NCBI RefSeq assembly: GCF_947461875.1
Contig: NC_091491.1
Coordinates: 3,852,364-3,916,363, forward strand
Length of the DNA stretch: 64,000 nucleotides
From: Haliaeetus albicilla
Lineage: Eukaryota > Chordata > Aves > Accipitriformes > Accipitridae
Direction of reading: 5' to 3'
In this document: positions 1 to 15,000 of the stretch, one piece after another
How positions within the stretch are numbered: the stretch's first letter is position 1
Layout: each line of letters opens with the position of its first letter
Program-made: the position numbers and the translations under genes
The notes under the pieces: generated by a model
What the model saw: only the letters and a program-made list of their open reading frames with translations
What the model was told of the DNA's origin: nothing
The model's database searches: none

Positions 1-2093
1 GAAGTTGCTGGTCCCATTAAAAAAAAAAAAAAGCTATTTTGTGAGCTCATTCAATCATACCAAGGTTAGGAATTAAACTTAATATTCCTGATTACAGTTT
101 AAAAGCAGAAAATTAAATAAATTAAATTTCTTTTTTACTAAGGTTTTGATTTGCAATAATCAGCCTTTTCACTTTCTGAAAGTCACTGTAACTTTCCTGT
201 TAAGTGGACATTTGGTTTAAGAGTGACAGAATCAAAAATAAGTTTCTTCAACAGCTTCCATAAAAAGTGAACTGGAATTAGGACAAAAGAAACATACTGG
301 AAGAAGCAGCAGCAATTGCCAACTTGATTTGGCTTACAGGAAATTAGCAAGCAATGTTTATGTACTCATGAAACATTCCAAGAAAGCATAACATTACACT
401 AGACACCACTGGTAGACAGAGGATGCTCCCAAGGGAAAATCTAGTGGAGACAGCGTTCAGTGAAAAGGTAGCTGACAATGAATTCGAAGGCGAGAAGAAA
501 GAAAGAGGGGGGAGAAAGAGTGGGATACAAACGTTCCGGCTTGGTCCTACTCCCTTGTCTTTTCCCTAGCCTGAACTAAGAAATGCAGCTCAAATGAGAG
601 GCTGAAGGTACTATTTGTTCTCCCTCATGGCTGCTCAGAAGGATACAAGCTTTCAATCCTTGCAACTCTATTAACTCATTTCTAAACTACTTAATTCTCA
701 TCATAGTTCAGTTATTTTACATGCTGAGGATTAAGCAATGGATGTTTACCCTGAGCTACATTTTTATTTTGCAACCCTAGAAACGTCATTGTAAATGCCA
801 TTTTTATTACTCTAGTCTCCATTAAACAAACTTAAGCAGAGGGGGACGAGGAAGAAAATAAAAGGAAATCTTATATTTACGGTCTTATACAAGTACTTGT
901 ATGTTTAGCTACTTATGTAGCATTCAAGCAATTCTGTCCCCTCATTAGAAAGTGTGAAATTTAAGATGTACTTTGCTTCTTGAGAGGGCTGTAAGTCCAA
1001 TTTCTCTGTTACTATTGTGACGCTGGTAGTGCTACACATTACTTTAGTCTGTAATGCATACAACCTAACTGGAATTTTTGTAAGTAACACAGCTGCTGAT
1101 AATTTTAAAAGCTGTGGTAATGACCAAAGTTGCCTTAATGTATCTTTTCATATCATTAGAAGGAATACAAGGGCAGACATCAGATACCATGTATTTTCAG
1201 AACTTCCTCTCTCTACATTTGAAATGGACAACCAAGAATTTAATAATTAAATCATCTGCTAGAACAGGAAGTCAGTAGTAAAATAAAGTTAATTTGGCAT
1301 GCGGTTCACAGCAGATGCATCTGTGTAAACTGCAATCCAAAATAATCTACATGTAATGAAAAAAACATCTTAGCTGACCAAAATCCTCCAAAAATCAAAC
1401 TTATATAAAAAAGCTGCAGAGGGCAAAAAAAGGAAAATGGAAAGGAAGTTCCAATGACAGCATTTCCTAAGATCCTGATTCACTTAAAAGCTACCCTGCT
1501 TTTCCTGTTTTAAGTGAAAAGTTTGCCATGATGGAAACAGGCAGAGAAACAGAAATAAAATACATAAAAATGTGCAACATAACACTCTTTTATTGAATCC
1601 AATCTATTGATGCAACCCAGAAAAACATTTCAGCTATGATATTAGGGCCCAAGTCCTTCATATCCGTAACTGCAACTTCACTCAAGTTACAGGCTCAAAA
1701 TTTTTGAAATTATTTATCACTTAACTGCATGCAGTGCAAGACCTGACAGCTGCAAGTTCATTTGGGATGCAGATACCCTTTCTGAAACTTACCTTTTACA
1801 TCAACAGCTTTGAAGTACATGAGCATTCTCTGCTAGCATTTAGAAAAGTAGTCAACACTGCAGTTGATAAGATAGCCCTGTAATACCCTATTACTTCTCT
1901 TTAGAGGACATTAAAATTATCCAGGGCAAGAAGGTTGATCAGGAAGGCATCTATTCACATTGCAAACATACATGTTACTCTTGGCAGTGTAAGCCATCAC
2001 TATTTTGCTAATTCAGGAATTTTTGTGTATTGCTGGACACAGAAATTAAGTGCATAAGTTAAAAGTGCTTAAGTTTTATAAACCAGACCTTAC
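1..2093 (-). other. VMP1 intron 6 (partial)
   Basis: AT-rich sequence with no recognisable exon or repeat family. The VMP1 residues that should follow ACMW were searched for on the minus strand and not found, so the intron runs off the left edge. Confidence 0.8.
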
Positions 2094-2261
2094 CCACATG
2101 CAGGCCTCCAGCCTAACTTTTGAGATGATAGCCCATAAAGAGATGGATCCTTCAGTCGTCTCCTCATCAGGACAGATAATTTGATCCGGGTAAGGAGGCT
2201 CAGGAAAATTAACTGAGTTACATTCATATGCAGCAAGAGTAACTGATGCTATGTGTGGACC
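2094..2261 (-). CDS. VMP1: VMP1 exon 6
   Basis: 168 nt, phase 0, residues 139-194. It starts GPHIASVTLAAYECNSVNFP, continues with PYPDQIICPDEETTEGS, and ends with KVRLEACMW just before the donor GTAAGG. In mammals the next residues belong to the start of the VTT core, and no exon for them is visible in bases 1-2093. Confidence 0.97.
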
Positions 2262-5200
2262 CTGAAAAAACACAAGTGATTTCAAATGCATTTTATGTTA
2301 GTTATAATAAAAGTTAAAATTAAAAACCCACATTTGTCCCTGATGCAAGGAGCTTAGGCTAAAACTTAGTGTTTCTCACTTTGGCCATTAATAATGTTAT
2401 ATATATAAAATGTTGAGGGTTTTTTTTGGTTTTTTTTTTTTACACCATCTGAAGTGCAATGTTGAGCTATTAATGCTCTTTCAAAAAAAAAAAAAAAAAA
2501 ATCCTTCTTGTGATCCACTAAAAATGCTAAGGAGCCTTTCAGCTTTTGCCATGCTATTGTACAGTAGTATGAGGTTGCCAAGGTGAAATAAGAATCCTCA
2601 CTTTGTAAAAAACAGGAAAAATTTCAAAACTTTACAATGTTCTCCTCAAGGCATTTATGACCTACAGCTTTATTAGAGCAGGTGTTTTCTCTACTGTTGC
2701 TTTTAGAGGATGGAGGCATTTAAATTTTATGTTAATTTTTTTTTTAAATGACTGGGACTTTATGACACCTTAAGAGCGGACCTTCTTAACTTTGGGATAC
2801 TTCTCCATAAACCAGTTGCTTAATTTGCATCAGTTTTTCTGCATATACAAGAAAGTGACCTTACTGCTGTTTGCTAAAAATGGTTTGAAATACAATTCAA
2901 AACTTAAACATTATTTAAATGCCATATAATTGAACTCCTTCTAGTCTCCATCTTACAAGATTTTTTTAGACAGACCTCCAAATAAAACTAGCATAAAAAT
3001 CTATTCAAGAATTGAACTGCTACATACTTTAAAATCCTGAAAGAATTGCCATTATTTTAATACAAAAGGAGCAAGAAGCAATTCAAATAGACTATGGCCT
3101 GAACACTAGACATTGTAGCTAAAAAAGAAATCACTTAGCAAAAGGTCAGGGAAACATTGTCTGGGAAAGGAGAAGGAAAACAAAAAAAAGTACTGAGTTA
3201 AACTAAGGTCTTTTCATAAATTCACAGATTTAAATAAATTTTAAAGTTTTCTTTAAATGCAGAACAATTTATACGAACCTTAACTTCTGCTATTATTTGA
3301 TGGATTTTGACATCACATTGGGAACCATATTGTCAACAATTTTCTTCTATGTTTTTTCTTTAGATGAGTCATGTTTTATTAGACCAATAAGGGAGCCTGA
3401 TACCCCCCAGGCAAATCAAAGCTAAATTCATTACAGAATAACGAAGGAAAGTGTGACAGACCTCAGCACAGCCATTCCCCTGCACAAGGCTTCCAAAGCT
3501 CACTTTGAAATGCAGGAGCCAGAGATATATTCAGAGGACCCTGCAGGCTTCATTTGCACATTAAAGGGTGAAATTCCACAGCAGGTCTCACACAAAAGGT
3601 GAAGCTCCATTGCTTTTTCTGGACTTGCTGGGAAGAAGATTTTAGTTGGGTTCACTCACGTCAACATTTCAGGTCCCACTGAAGGGACCAGAGCACTGGA
3701 CTTACGCAGTTACAGTGATACTGTAATTTTTTAGTAGCAGTGAAGAAAGAATGTTGAAAAAAATACCAGTTATATTTTTCTATACGACAGCTGCAACTAG
3801 TGTTGTCATATGTAAACAATTCAAAATAAAACCATTCTTCTGGCATGCAACTGGTGCAAGACAAGCTGCTCTGATACCAAGCAAGTTCTTTTATTTATTT
3901 CTCGTTACTTTACAGGAGACTAATTCAAAGTGCTTTGGCATACTTTGGATTATATGAATACATAGATGCAGCCTGCTGAGATGATAAATGAGAAGAAAAA
4001 GAAAAACAAAGGTACATTGAAGTAAAACTGAAAAAGAGAGGATCCAGAAATTGGCACACAAGAGTGATTTTGATATGGAAGGGAGAACAAAGAATGGATG
4101 AATGAACCAATGACTAATAACGTATACTATTGACATTTCTATAGGCTCCAATGGCAACTAACTCCTTTTTGGTACTTGCAGCAAGATCATCCCTGTCCCC
4201 AGCAGCTTCATATCTAAACAAATAACATATCTCTATTTTACTCATCGAGGACAGACTTAAAGAGAGTTGAAACTTTCCTAAACTGTAAAGTACATTTATG
4301 GCAAACCTGGGAACCTCCTTTTCCATCGTACTCTGAAACTTAGGGTATTTAATCCCACGCCCGGCTTGCTGCTCCCCAGTCTGACAGCTACCTTGGGACA
4401 AAAAAGGTCTCAAGCCATCTTCCTTAAATTAATGGTCTTCACCTGCAGAAATCGGCAATAAAATTCTCTTGAATAGCAAATTTGCATGGAGAAAATCCCC
4501 CCGGTACTTGAGTTGTAAATGACCATTTCCTACGTTCCCTTGAGAGTAAGGGTAAGGTCGTTGCCAAGGCAGTGAGATACGGTGTGTGAATCAAGAAGTA
4601 TGGTTTTCGGTTCCACAAAATTTGGAAGATATACCACACTACAGTGTAACTACAGCCAGCTGCAATGGGAGACTGTTAGTTTCAGCTTTATAATAGTAAG
4701 AGACAAATTTAGTCGCTACTATAGCGAGGGCCCCACACCCTTGCAAGGTTTCAGTGATGGCATTACCAGCATTTCTTCTCTGACTGCATGCAGGGTGTGT
4801 GAAGAAGACCGTACAATCTCAGGAGAGCAAGCAATGACAAAATGCCTAACAGCGGACTGCTGCACGAGCTTCTTGCCATGAGCAGCTTCTCAAGAGTTGC
4901 CATCCTTGAAATGGCTTAATGGTCTCAAAACATTGCCTCCTGTTAAGAGAGCTCTCCCAGTCTCAACAAATGTCTGCAAAAGAAAAAATTTTACAAGTAG
5001 CCGCCAATGGAAAAAAAGGCATTTCACAAAGCAGCTGTAAACGGCCCATGAGCCACCTGAAGACTACGCCAGTTGAACATAATTCATCCACTGCAATGTA
5101 AACAATTCTATAATGGAAAAAAGTTGGAGTTATGGAACCCGCAGAAGCCACATTTTAACTGGAATAAGAAATAAAGCATAAACGGTTCATTTAGAGTGAT

Positions 5201-8200
5201 GAAGTGTGGAGTATTGGAACTCAGAGCGAGCCAAAGGAAAGCAGAACAATCCTGTGTCCTCCTCTGGCAGCGGAGCCCAGCTGTCCTGCTAGTCAAATGG
5301 ACGACGTCTCGCAGCTTGGCAGGCTGCATGCAACATCTCTGACATCTGCTTTTGTTCTAGCTCAGCTCTGAAAGCTCACATAGAGCATTATACTTTCACA
5401 AAGCCATGGTTACCAAGCACCTCAAAACAATGGCTGGCTAAACAGGACCATGGTTGCAATGGGTGGGGGGGAGGAAGAGTGGGAGGGTCGCTGGGTGTTT
5501 CGTAAGAGAGGTGCCATTTTGCTTTATGTTTAGCAATAGTGACTGTTTAACTCTGAAATGGAACGGGAAACCAACTTCAAAGGAGCTTTAGGTGCCATCT
5601 TTGGAAAATCCCAGTCAATATACACTCAGATGTTTTCTCTGTACTCCTCCCTGCGCCAGAAGGATTAATTCTCATACAACTGTTTAGTCCTCTTCACAAG
5701 TAATACCTCCTCCACCCTCTCCTCCTCCTCCACGTGGGGCTGCAGTAAATACTCCGAGTGCTTTGCCTCTCTGCAATAGCTCAGTTTATTTCAACACTTT
5801 AGGAGGGCCTCCAAGATATCCCCTCTTTGACTCTAACTGCAGCTCTACCTTTGAAAAGGGCATTTGCAAAACTACTTCAAACCCTGTCATACCAGACAAC
5901 AAATACTAAACCCAGGCGATTTAGTAGACACGCTGCTTGCCAAACCAGGAAGAGTCGCTGAAATTCAAGGCATGTAAGATCCTGAACACCGACTGTCTTT
6001 CCCTCAACCTCTTCCAATGATTTTTTTTTTTCCCCCTTTTAAATTGCAGGAGGCACTAACAAGGGCTAACAGAAGAAATTGAGAAACATTCTGCTGACTC
6101 GGGTGAGAAACATTTGCTCGCCACTACTGACGACCAGAAGGAGCCTGTGGTTAGGCTGGAATGCGATTTGTTAGAAATATCTGTACAATTTACAAATCAA
6201 ACAAGACAAGATCTGGTCATCAAGATCAACTCAACATAAATCTATTTTTTAGCAATAGTAATTTAGGGGAGTTTGGAAATCCCTATCTACACAGCTCTGA
6301 TACCTTCGATGAGACAACCTCGAACTCTTGAACTCACAGGCCTTCAGAGAAGTTTTAGTTCAGTGATTGAAGGCACCCAACTTAGACACTGCTAATGCTT
6401 AGAAATAAGTTACTTTAAATGCTGTATTATGAAATTTCTAGAAAGTATAATCTTTTTATCTATAAATTATGCTTGGAAATTCATCAGTGCAAGTAGAAAG
6501 AGACGGCAGGCACATGTAAAAAAAATCAGGAAGTAAAAATCCTTAAAAACATGCTGATACGTATAATTCTTACAACAGAAGAGTCTTTACCATAAGGAAA
6601 AATGACTGAATACCCAATTAAAAATGAATCATATTTTCACATTATTAATCATTCCCTGCACCTAGCCTGTGAACACAATTAAAGCTATAAACAAACTCCG
6701 TATCAAGTGTTGGTTTCTCACATGCCCCTTCACAGAACAGCCACCCTGCTGAAGTGATATGAGCACAAGAACAACTACATCTAATTTTAACCTTTTATTT
6801 TTGGGGAAGATATAATTTTAGACTGGCTGTAATTTAGAAACATTTCACAAAGAAAAGTGATATGTCTGCCAGCAAGAAAAATATTACACTGAACTCATTG
6901 CTGAACTTAATGTGCTAAAAATCTGTTTTCCTCCATGGATACACTGCTTTTCATACTGGGTTCAAGACTCGGCCCTTCCACAGGGGGGAAACATGTCATG
7001 CTATATTTGATTAAGATAAATTGGAAAAACAAAAGCTTGCTTCTCATGGGAAACATCCTGCAAGCGTTGCCCCAGGCTGCGACTCATCTCATACTTATCT
7101 ATGAAGTCATTACACCTCTCAAGAAAGTAACACCATGTTACAGCATCTTTTTTATCTTCAAGAGCTGTGGACAACTACCCACAAAGAAAACTGCTCTGTG
7201 GTTAAGAGAGAAAAGCTTGATCTGGAGGTGGCTAGTAAATATGTCAATCTAGTCTGTCTGTCTGTGTTACAAGATTAAAATGTCTCGTGATTTTATATAA
7301 CGTCTGGTATGCAGCACTGGTGGTAAAACAGGGCTCAGAATGAAGAAGGACCCTGTACCCAGAGCATCCTCAAGTGACAAACATCCATCAAGCAGTCAGG
7401 ACTAGTTTTAGCAGACTGTCATGGCATTTCAAGCAATGTATTAATTTTACAATCATGTGTCTGTTACCAAGTTTCTATTCCCACTTCAGTCAAGCCTTGC
7501 CCCACAGTGCAGAGCTGATGGAAATTCCAAACGATGAGCCACAAGCTCTGAATATGACTGAATAAGAACCACCGAGAGAGCAGGCACGTGGTACCACTGC
7601 ATGCATAACAGGGCCACGTCGCTACTTTGAGGAGTAACACGAAAAGCAGATGTTTTGTAAGGCTGTGCCCACGCTACTTTCTATAGGAGCAAACAGACTC
7701 ATGTCAGGGAAAGACACAATTGGAAGAATCCAAGTTTATGCTCTGGTGCTGACAGAAGACAAAAATAATCTGTCAGCATTCTCTCCTTGCCCTTCCCTAG
7801 CCACCCACTTATTATTTCTGAAGAATAAATCACAGCATCTATTCAAATTGACACTAGGAGTGATGACTGGCTTTAACGTCTCCAATTAGAGATCGTCTTG
7901 CACTGTTATCATTATTTCCAGCCTGTTTAAGGAAGCAGTGACATAAAAAGTATAAAGTTCAGGCTGTGCATAAAAAAAAAAAAAAAAAAAAGAGCAGAAA
8001 CTCCAAGGGAGCAAATGAGGAGAAAGCAGAACGTGACCTCCCAGCAGAGTTATGAGACATAGAACCAGTGACGAGGAAGTCAAGAGCAGATAACGAAAAT
8101 AAGGCATCAGCATCTAAAAGGTAAAGTCCATCAACCTTCAAAAGGAAGAAGAGGGTGTACCTATCATCTTACTAACTCCTCAGCTTGGTGCAAGTTCAGA

Positions 8201-9041
8201 TCACTATGGCTGGCCAAGACACTCAAATATAGCTTAAATACTAGTACGACATCAATATTTTGTGGACTTCTGAAAAGTTGAAGCAAGCTAATCCTGCACA
8301 GATGGAGGTGCTTCACATTAGCTGTTTATTGCCACAGTTCCAGCTTTAGATAAACCATCCAGACTCTGACGTACGCCACTTTCAGCAGCACTGGAGGCCA
8401 TATATGGAACTTGCAGTCACACCATTTCGGGCTCTGACTCATGAGGTCCGGCAGTTCATGGTGGGGCAATATGGAAGGTTATTGCTTCCAGCTGTTCCAC
8501 CAGCCCCTATACCAAAGGTTACCACCCTCAGAGCAGGGCAGCAGGACCAGCAGTGTCTGCTTGGCAGTTGCCAGGCTGGCACCCAGAACTTAAACCACCA
8601 TCAATTTCAACTCACGTTAACGCACCGGACTGGGGGCTTGGGGCTCAGACCGCCATCTCTCAGGCTGAGCTGCAGCAGCTGAAGGGATTGTTCTTCCACA
8701 GCACAATCCAAACCAGAAGCACCGGTTTTGTTCTCTGCAGGTATCTATTGGTATCTGACATACACAACAATGGGTGCACTTCGAAAGACTAAGACTCCAA
8801 ATGAACATATTTCTCCTTGAACATACCATTTTTAATCTCAGGGTTTTTTAAATGCAAGCAAGCCACCAGAAGATTTAAGAAACATCCAGGTAACACAACT
8901 AATCTGGCAGCAGTGTCCAGTTTAATTCATTGGACACTTCCAGTTCATCAGTGCACTAATATCAACGCTGCAGTTTCAAGCGGAACAGAGCCCATGCGAG
9001 CTATAAGCAGGAGTTGCCATCCAGAGATGGTTGTCAAAAGT

Positions 9042-9072
<31 letters not shown>

Positions 9073-12000
9073 GTTATATGTTGATTCAAGTATTCCAGGA
9101 TGTTTCAGTTCATTGTAAAAAGCTTAGGACAGCTGGAGGAAGTAGGCTGAAAGGCATGAAGGAAACAAATGAGAGAGTAAGAGTCACAAACAACCCTCAC
9201 ACAAACAGGATCCATTTCAACTTACTTTAGAATTAGTTTCTGTCTTCTGCACCCACCCTGTATTTTTCTTTCAACTACCTTAACAAGTCAATAGCAGTAA
9301 TCTGAGCACAGATATTAGACAGGACCGTTTATTTCATTTGTTTTAGGCTTTCAGGTTGACATGTGAATTGAAGAACAGTATGGGCTGGAAATGAACACCT
9401 CGCTTAACAAAAATAATTCAGCACTGGGAAGGAGAGCACTGCTGCACCCTCCCACCTGGCTGAGGCAGCTCAGCCTTTGTTTCTCACTTTTTCCTTTACA
9501 CACAGAACCCATAGTGTTCTGGGTTACTCACACTAGTTTTGAAGGATCCACATGGAAAGAGCAACACTTCTCCTGAAGTTGACAATCACTACGAAAATAC
9601 TCCTGTACTAAAGTCACAAGTAAATAAATGGAGAAAAAAAAGAGAGTAAGTTCTGTGGATTTCCAAATTGTTCTCTGTCTACTTCATAAAAGTGGAGGAG
9701 TAAGCCCTGTTTTGGAAGCTTTTTGTTTTAGAACCACTCTAGTTAATTTTATCATGAGTCTCTTTACAAACTCAGCTCCTGGAACCAGATAACTAAAAGG
9801 AATCAAGTTTGATTAAAAAGTCTTCAGTAGTCCTGGCAGGAAAAGGTGGGTTTTATTTGTGTTGGGGGTTTTTTGGTTGTTTTTTTTTTAATTATTTACA
9901 CCAACCACCTCTTTTTTTTTTTTTTTTTAAAGCTAATGGGCTTATTACTGCACAAGATATCTGGATTTTAAATCTTCAGATTCTAACTTATACAAATTCA
10001 GATAGGGCCAAAACACAACTCATGTCAGCTGCAAAGCACCACACTTTCAGGAGGCCAGAATGTGACCCCACGCCAAAGCCAAACCCTGGTACCAATTCAG
10101 AACAAAAGCAGGACATTGAACCCTCAAACCCAGATAAACTCAAACCAGCTCTCTGAAGCCAGCACTGTCAATAAGGACACCGTCTTTCCAATTCACTTCT
10201 CTTTAAAGGCAGTTTTCTGTTCTTTTTCCATGGCCTGAAATTATTGCTGTCCTCTCTTCCACTCTGCTACAGAACACCCTGGTAAGAATCAAGTGACAAA
10301 CCCACATATTACAGTTCTGAAAAAATGCGAACTCTTGTGTGACCTCCGCACACAAAACATTCCTATTGTACCTCACATTTCCTGTTTGTGCTAGTCCGCA
10401 ACCCGGCCACCAGCAAAAAACTTTTCAGCAGTTGCTCCACTTGGCTCTATCAGCGAGCAAGCAGAGATCCATATTTAAGAAACAAAAAACACAAACAAAT
10501 GCAAACAGCCAAAGCTCGCTCTGCACTTCTGACCTGTAAGGAATTCGCTTCCATTCATCCCCCACCATTACAGATTATAACAGACCATACACAGAAGGGA
10601 CATTTATCACCCGCTTCCCGCGCAAGGCTTTTTGATAGGCATTAACTCTAAGCTGATTTTGTTTGCCTCGGCCGCATCTTTTGCAATCCATTTGCCAGAG
10701 CTGAAGTGAAACCAAATCACGAGGCAGAGAGTTGGGTGAAGATGGCAACGGCGGCGCAGTCCCAACCACGCACTCCACCTAGCGTCCCCCGCTCCGCCGG
10801 AGCCCGCTGCCCACCGGCCCTCCGGCAGCTCATTCATTTCATTTTGCAGCAGCAAACAGACCTCTCCAAGATGTACAAACGCAAGAAATTCCTGATGAGT
10901 TACCCTCAGTCATCTTCTTTTTGTAATTAGGTGATTCATGCCATTTGTATTTTAATATACCACCAATAGAAGAGAAAACATCTCAGGACTAAGAAGAAAA
11001 ATTGCATGCTGCTAAAAACAGTATTTAGAGTCGTTATTCATAATAGTTTTATTTCCTACAGAACCACATCACGATTACTATTTTTAAAGCGTTGTTTTTA
11101 AAGAATTGTGAAAAAACCTTTAATGGACTTTGGGAAAATAAGCCAGCAGACTTGTTTTGAAAGTGTCAGAATAAAAAGGACTCTTGGAAGAGTGGCCTGC
11201 TTCCCTATTTCTTTGTTGAAGATCTGTTCTGTGCCAGCCCTTATCTCAGTGCCAATCTGCAGCACGAGAATTGTTTCCCGAAAAGCCATGTCAAATTTTA
11301 CATTTAGTGCCAGCTACAACTAAGGAAGCAGCATTAAACTAGGAGCTAACACAGCAGAAGATGTACAGACCCTTTATAACGTATAGAAAGTTCTTGAATC
11401 ACAGAAGTAACAATAAAAAGCCTATTATCAAACTAACAAAATTGACCTCTCCCTCCTACACCAAGACGTATGCAGCAAGAATATTCTAGTGACCAACAAA
11501 ATCCAAATCAGATGTGAACCAGGGGCAGTAACATCCCCCCCCCCCCCCCCCCACTGAGACTGCTTTAGACTGTAAAATCTACCTTAAGCAAACTGTTTCC
11601 AAGTAATCTCTTCTCAGCTAACCCCAGGATCTCTCCTGGCACTTGAATTCATGCCGCTGCAAAAAGCAGCTGGGGAGAGCTGCTCTGAAGAATCCAGACA
11701 AATGACAGTTTTCAACACTGGAAAAACAGCTAACCAGGCCAGGGAAAGCAAACATCCAGAGTCATTCATATACTGCATCTATTGCATAACTACTTCTATG
11801 ATTTGCCCAGCTAACAGGCTGTGCTTATGAACGGTTTGATATGAAAATAGTTGTATGCAGTAAATGGAAGGCTATATTTAAAAAAGATGCACCTGTGTCA
11901 CAGCTGAAGAAATTCAGGCACACTGTCTGAACAGGTGCCTACATGCCATCAATTCCTACCCATTGGCCCTTAATGGCAGAGATAATACTGCAAGCATCAA

Positions 12001-15000
12001 CAAGAGCTCAGCAGCACATGGGTGGGCCCAAGAGCATTGTTCTCTAAGCATGTAATTGCATTCCCAACAATCTCACTGTACACACAGGTTTAGAATGAGC
12101 AATTAATTATAAGCAATTTTAAAACACTTACTGAGTCTATTCTCTATTGCCAGCAAACCCAGGCACTAAAGCAGAAGAGGATTTGCTGCTTTGTAACTTT
12201 CATTTCTTTGAATCAATAGAAGAGTAAGTTTTGGCATAATGAAGAAATGTAATTAAAGTATAGGGAACATCAAAACTAGATATACAGTAATGTAGAAGTT
12301 AATATAGCGAGTTCCCCACTTAACCTATCGTATTTCTACTTTGAGAGGCAACTACTGCACAACTAACAAAGCAAATTAGTTTAAAACTCCTCCTTTTGAA
12401 AGCTGGAGCTCCTAATTGCATTGTTTCCAGATGGGTTAAATCCAGAACAGTATTCTGAAACAATTTACCCTTAAAAGTTGTACCAACAGCCTTAAGTTAG
12501 TACTCCGTGTTCCCTTTCACACAAGGTGTAGAATCAAACTGAGGAGATATTAAGGAGTGTATTACTACATTGATAGCATGTTATGTACAGATATTGCTGA
12601 TATAGCTGTACTGACAAGAATATTAACAGTTCAGGTACTTAAGATGGCAACACACTGTTAGGGCAATAAACTTCCGTTTTTACACTCCCAGTGCCATCTA
12701 GTGGCTACAGAGCCACACATATTCCACCAAATTAGGAACCATTCAGTGTTCAGACAAGCCTTCAGTGCCCAGAAAACGCAATTGTCCTAAATTTACAGTC
12801 CATGCTAACCACTAAAGCTTGCACAGGAGAAAAGAGAAAAATTAATACTTGCTCCTCCTTCTTCCTACACTCATTGCCTTTATGGAATTCCCTCAATGTA
12901 ATAGAAAAATGCTTATCTGCCTTACATATTTAAAGCAAACAAGTATTTCTCCTGTATTGTTACACATTAGATGTTGCTGGTATAGTTTTATTACATTTTA
13001 TTCTATAACCACCTTCTAATTATTCAGTGAAATCTATTTTGTCTGTTTTTTTCCCCTAACAAAGTTACGTGAAACCTTGCCTCTTACATTCCAAATAAAT
13101 ATCTTCGCTAACAATATTAAACTAAATTTCTTTTCCTAGGTGGTGCACCTCACTATAATCTTTGCAAAGCTGTTCACCTCCTATACATCCACCATAAATT
13201 ATATTAATAAGCCAACAGAGAAGTTATATTTTGTATATATGGTTCTTTAAAGTCAGCTCAGGTCATGGCCTTAATACATCCACTAGGTGCACATATCCCA
13301 CAGGAAAACCTAAGTCATATGTTATGAAATTTAATTTGTGTTCTATTAAAAGTAATTTAGAACTATTTAAACATCTGGATTTTTAAATACAGAGTAAAAG
13401 AAAGGTCAATTCATTACACCTTCTTAGAGGAAAAAAGAAGTGGTGCTGTCTTATGAATACTTCTTTATGTGACAAAATCATCTTGGAGTGGCCTAGGGTA
13501 TAAAATGACAGCACTCTTGCTGCCCTGTGTCAGATCAATGTACAGTAAAGAAACATGACCCACTTTCAAATACAGTTTAGAAGTGGTGGATAATGTTTCT
13601 TATTTACTGGATTTCTGACAGGTGTAAAAATTAAGAATAGGAACTGCATGATAAGCTCTCCAAAGTGCTTCAAAGAGGATGTCTAAATACATGAAATCTT
13701 TGGTCAGAAGGAATCTTAAGTTGACTCTCACTGGTTGATAGCCTAATAAAATATTGAAAAAGCACAACAAGATTAAAATCTATCATTTAAACTGTTTCCT
13801 GCTTGCTGATTTAAATCATGACCAATGATTTCTGCAGCAAACTTGGAATTGCTATACTTTCCCTTCCTCTCTGTCCTGCTGAATAGCTGGTGATCCCATC
13901 CTGCTGCTTTTTTACTCCCACCGTAGGTTGGCAGAGAACCCAAAGTGAGCTGAGTGTCCTGGTTTCAGCTGGGATGTAGTTAACTGTCTTCCTAGTAGCC
14001 AGTACAGTGCTATGTTTTGAGTTCAGTATGTGAAGAATGTTGATAACACTGATGTTTTCAGTTGTTGCTCAGTAGTGTTTAGACTACAGTCAAGGATTTT
14101 TCAGCTTCTCATGCCCAGCCAGGGCACCTGACCCAAACTGGCCAACGGTGTATTCCATACCATGGGACGTCCCATCTAGTTTAGGAACTGGGAAGGGGGG
14201 GGCAGGGATTCGCCGCTCGGGGACTGGCTGGGTGTCGGTCGGCGGGTGGTGAGCAATTGCCCTGCGCATCATTTGTACATTTCAATCCTTTTATTACTAC
14301 TGTTGTCATTTTATTAGTGTTATCATTATCATTATTAGTCTCTTCTTTTCTGTTCTATTAAATCGTTCTTATCTCAACCCAGGAGTTTTACTTCTTTTCC
14401 TGATTTTCTCCCCCATCCCACTGGATGGGGGGGAGTGAGTGAGCGGCTGCGTGGTGCTTAGTTGCTGGCTGGGGTTAAACCACGACACTGAGTTCGTGAG
14501 CCTGACTCCATCTCATGCATCACTCGATGCTGGTTTGCCTCTCCAGCGAGACAAGAGCACCTCAGTTCAGGACTGATGATTTTGATCGATTCTGCCTCTG
14601 TCCAGCCCGTGTGTCTTACTGTCCCTAACCTATTAACAGCATCGTCTCTGCAAGACCTGTACATTGTCAATTCACTGCTAAGCGCTATCCAGTGTTACAT
14701 AAAAATGTTTAGACACTGTGTTCATTGGCTTTACTGCATTTCCATTTCCAATCATTTAGACTGACAGTAATATTTTTGTCTAGAAGGCCGTGCATGCATA
14801 AGCTTGTTTCTGTTTAGCAATAGTTTCCTTTCTCTGCACTTTCTGAGAAGCTACACTAAGAGTAAGTCTAAGACTACTGCAAATGCAGCCCATACAGGTG
14901 CCGTTCGATCTAACAGGCATTGCCCTGCTGTGTGGAAAAGCACGAGTTTCTTGTTTCTTGTAGTGTTTTCTGTGTTATTGTTAATGATTAAAGCAGTTCT

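Noticed and set aside
5461..5495. A G-rich stretch (GGGTGGGGGGG ... GGGAGGG) that could form a quadruplex
   Set aside because: Isolated, in mid-intron, and without any supporting regulatory context; it is plausible chance sequence.
8404..8682. A 92-codon plus-strand frame in a locally GC-richer part of VMP1 intron 5
   Set aside because: No family resemblance, no flanking splice or poly(A) signals that stand out, and another frame is equally open over the same bases.
14090..14272. A 60-codon minus-strand frame, found identically at 57023-57205
   Set aside because: It lies wholly inside the two LTR copies and is antisense to them. Its duplication is explained by the repeat, not by a gene.
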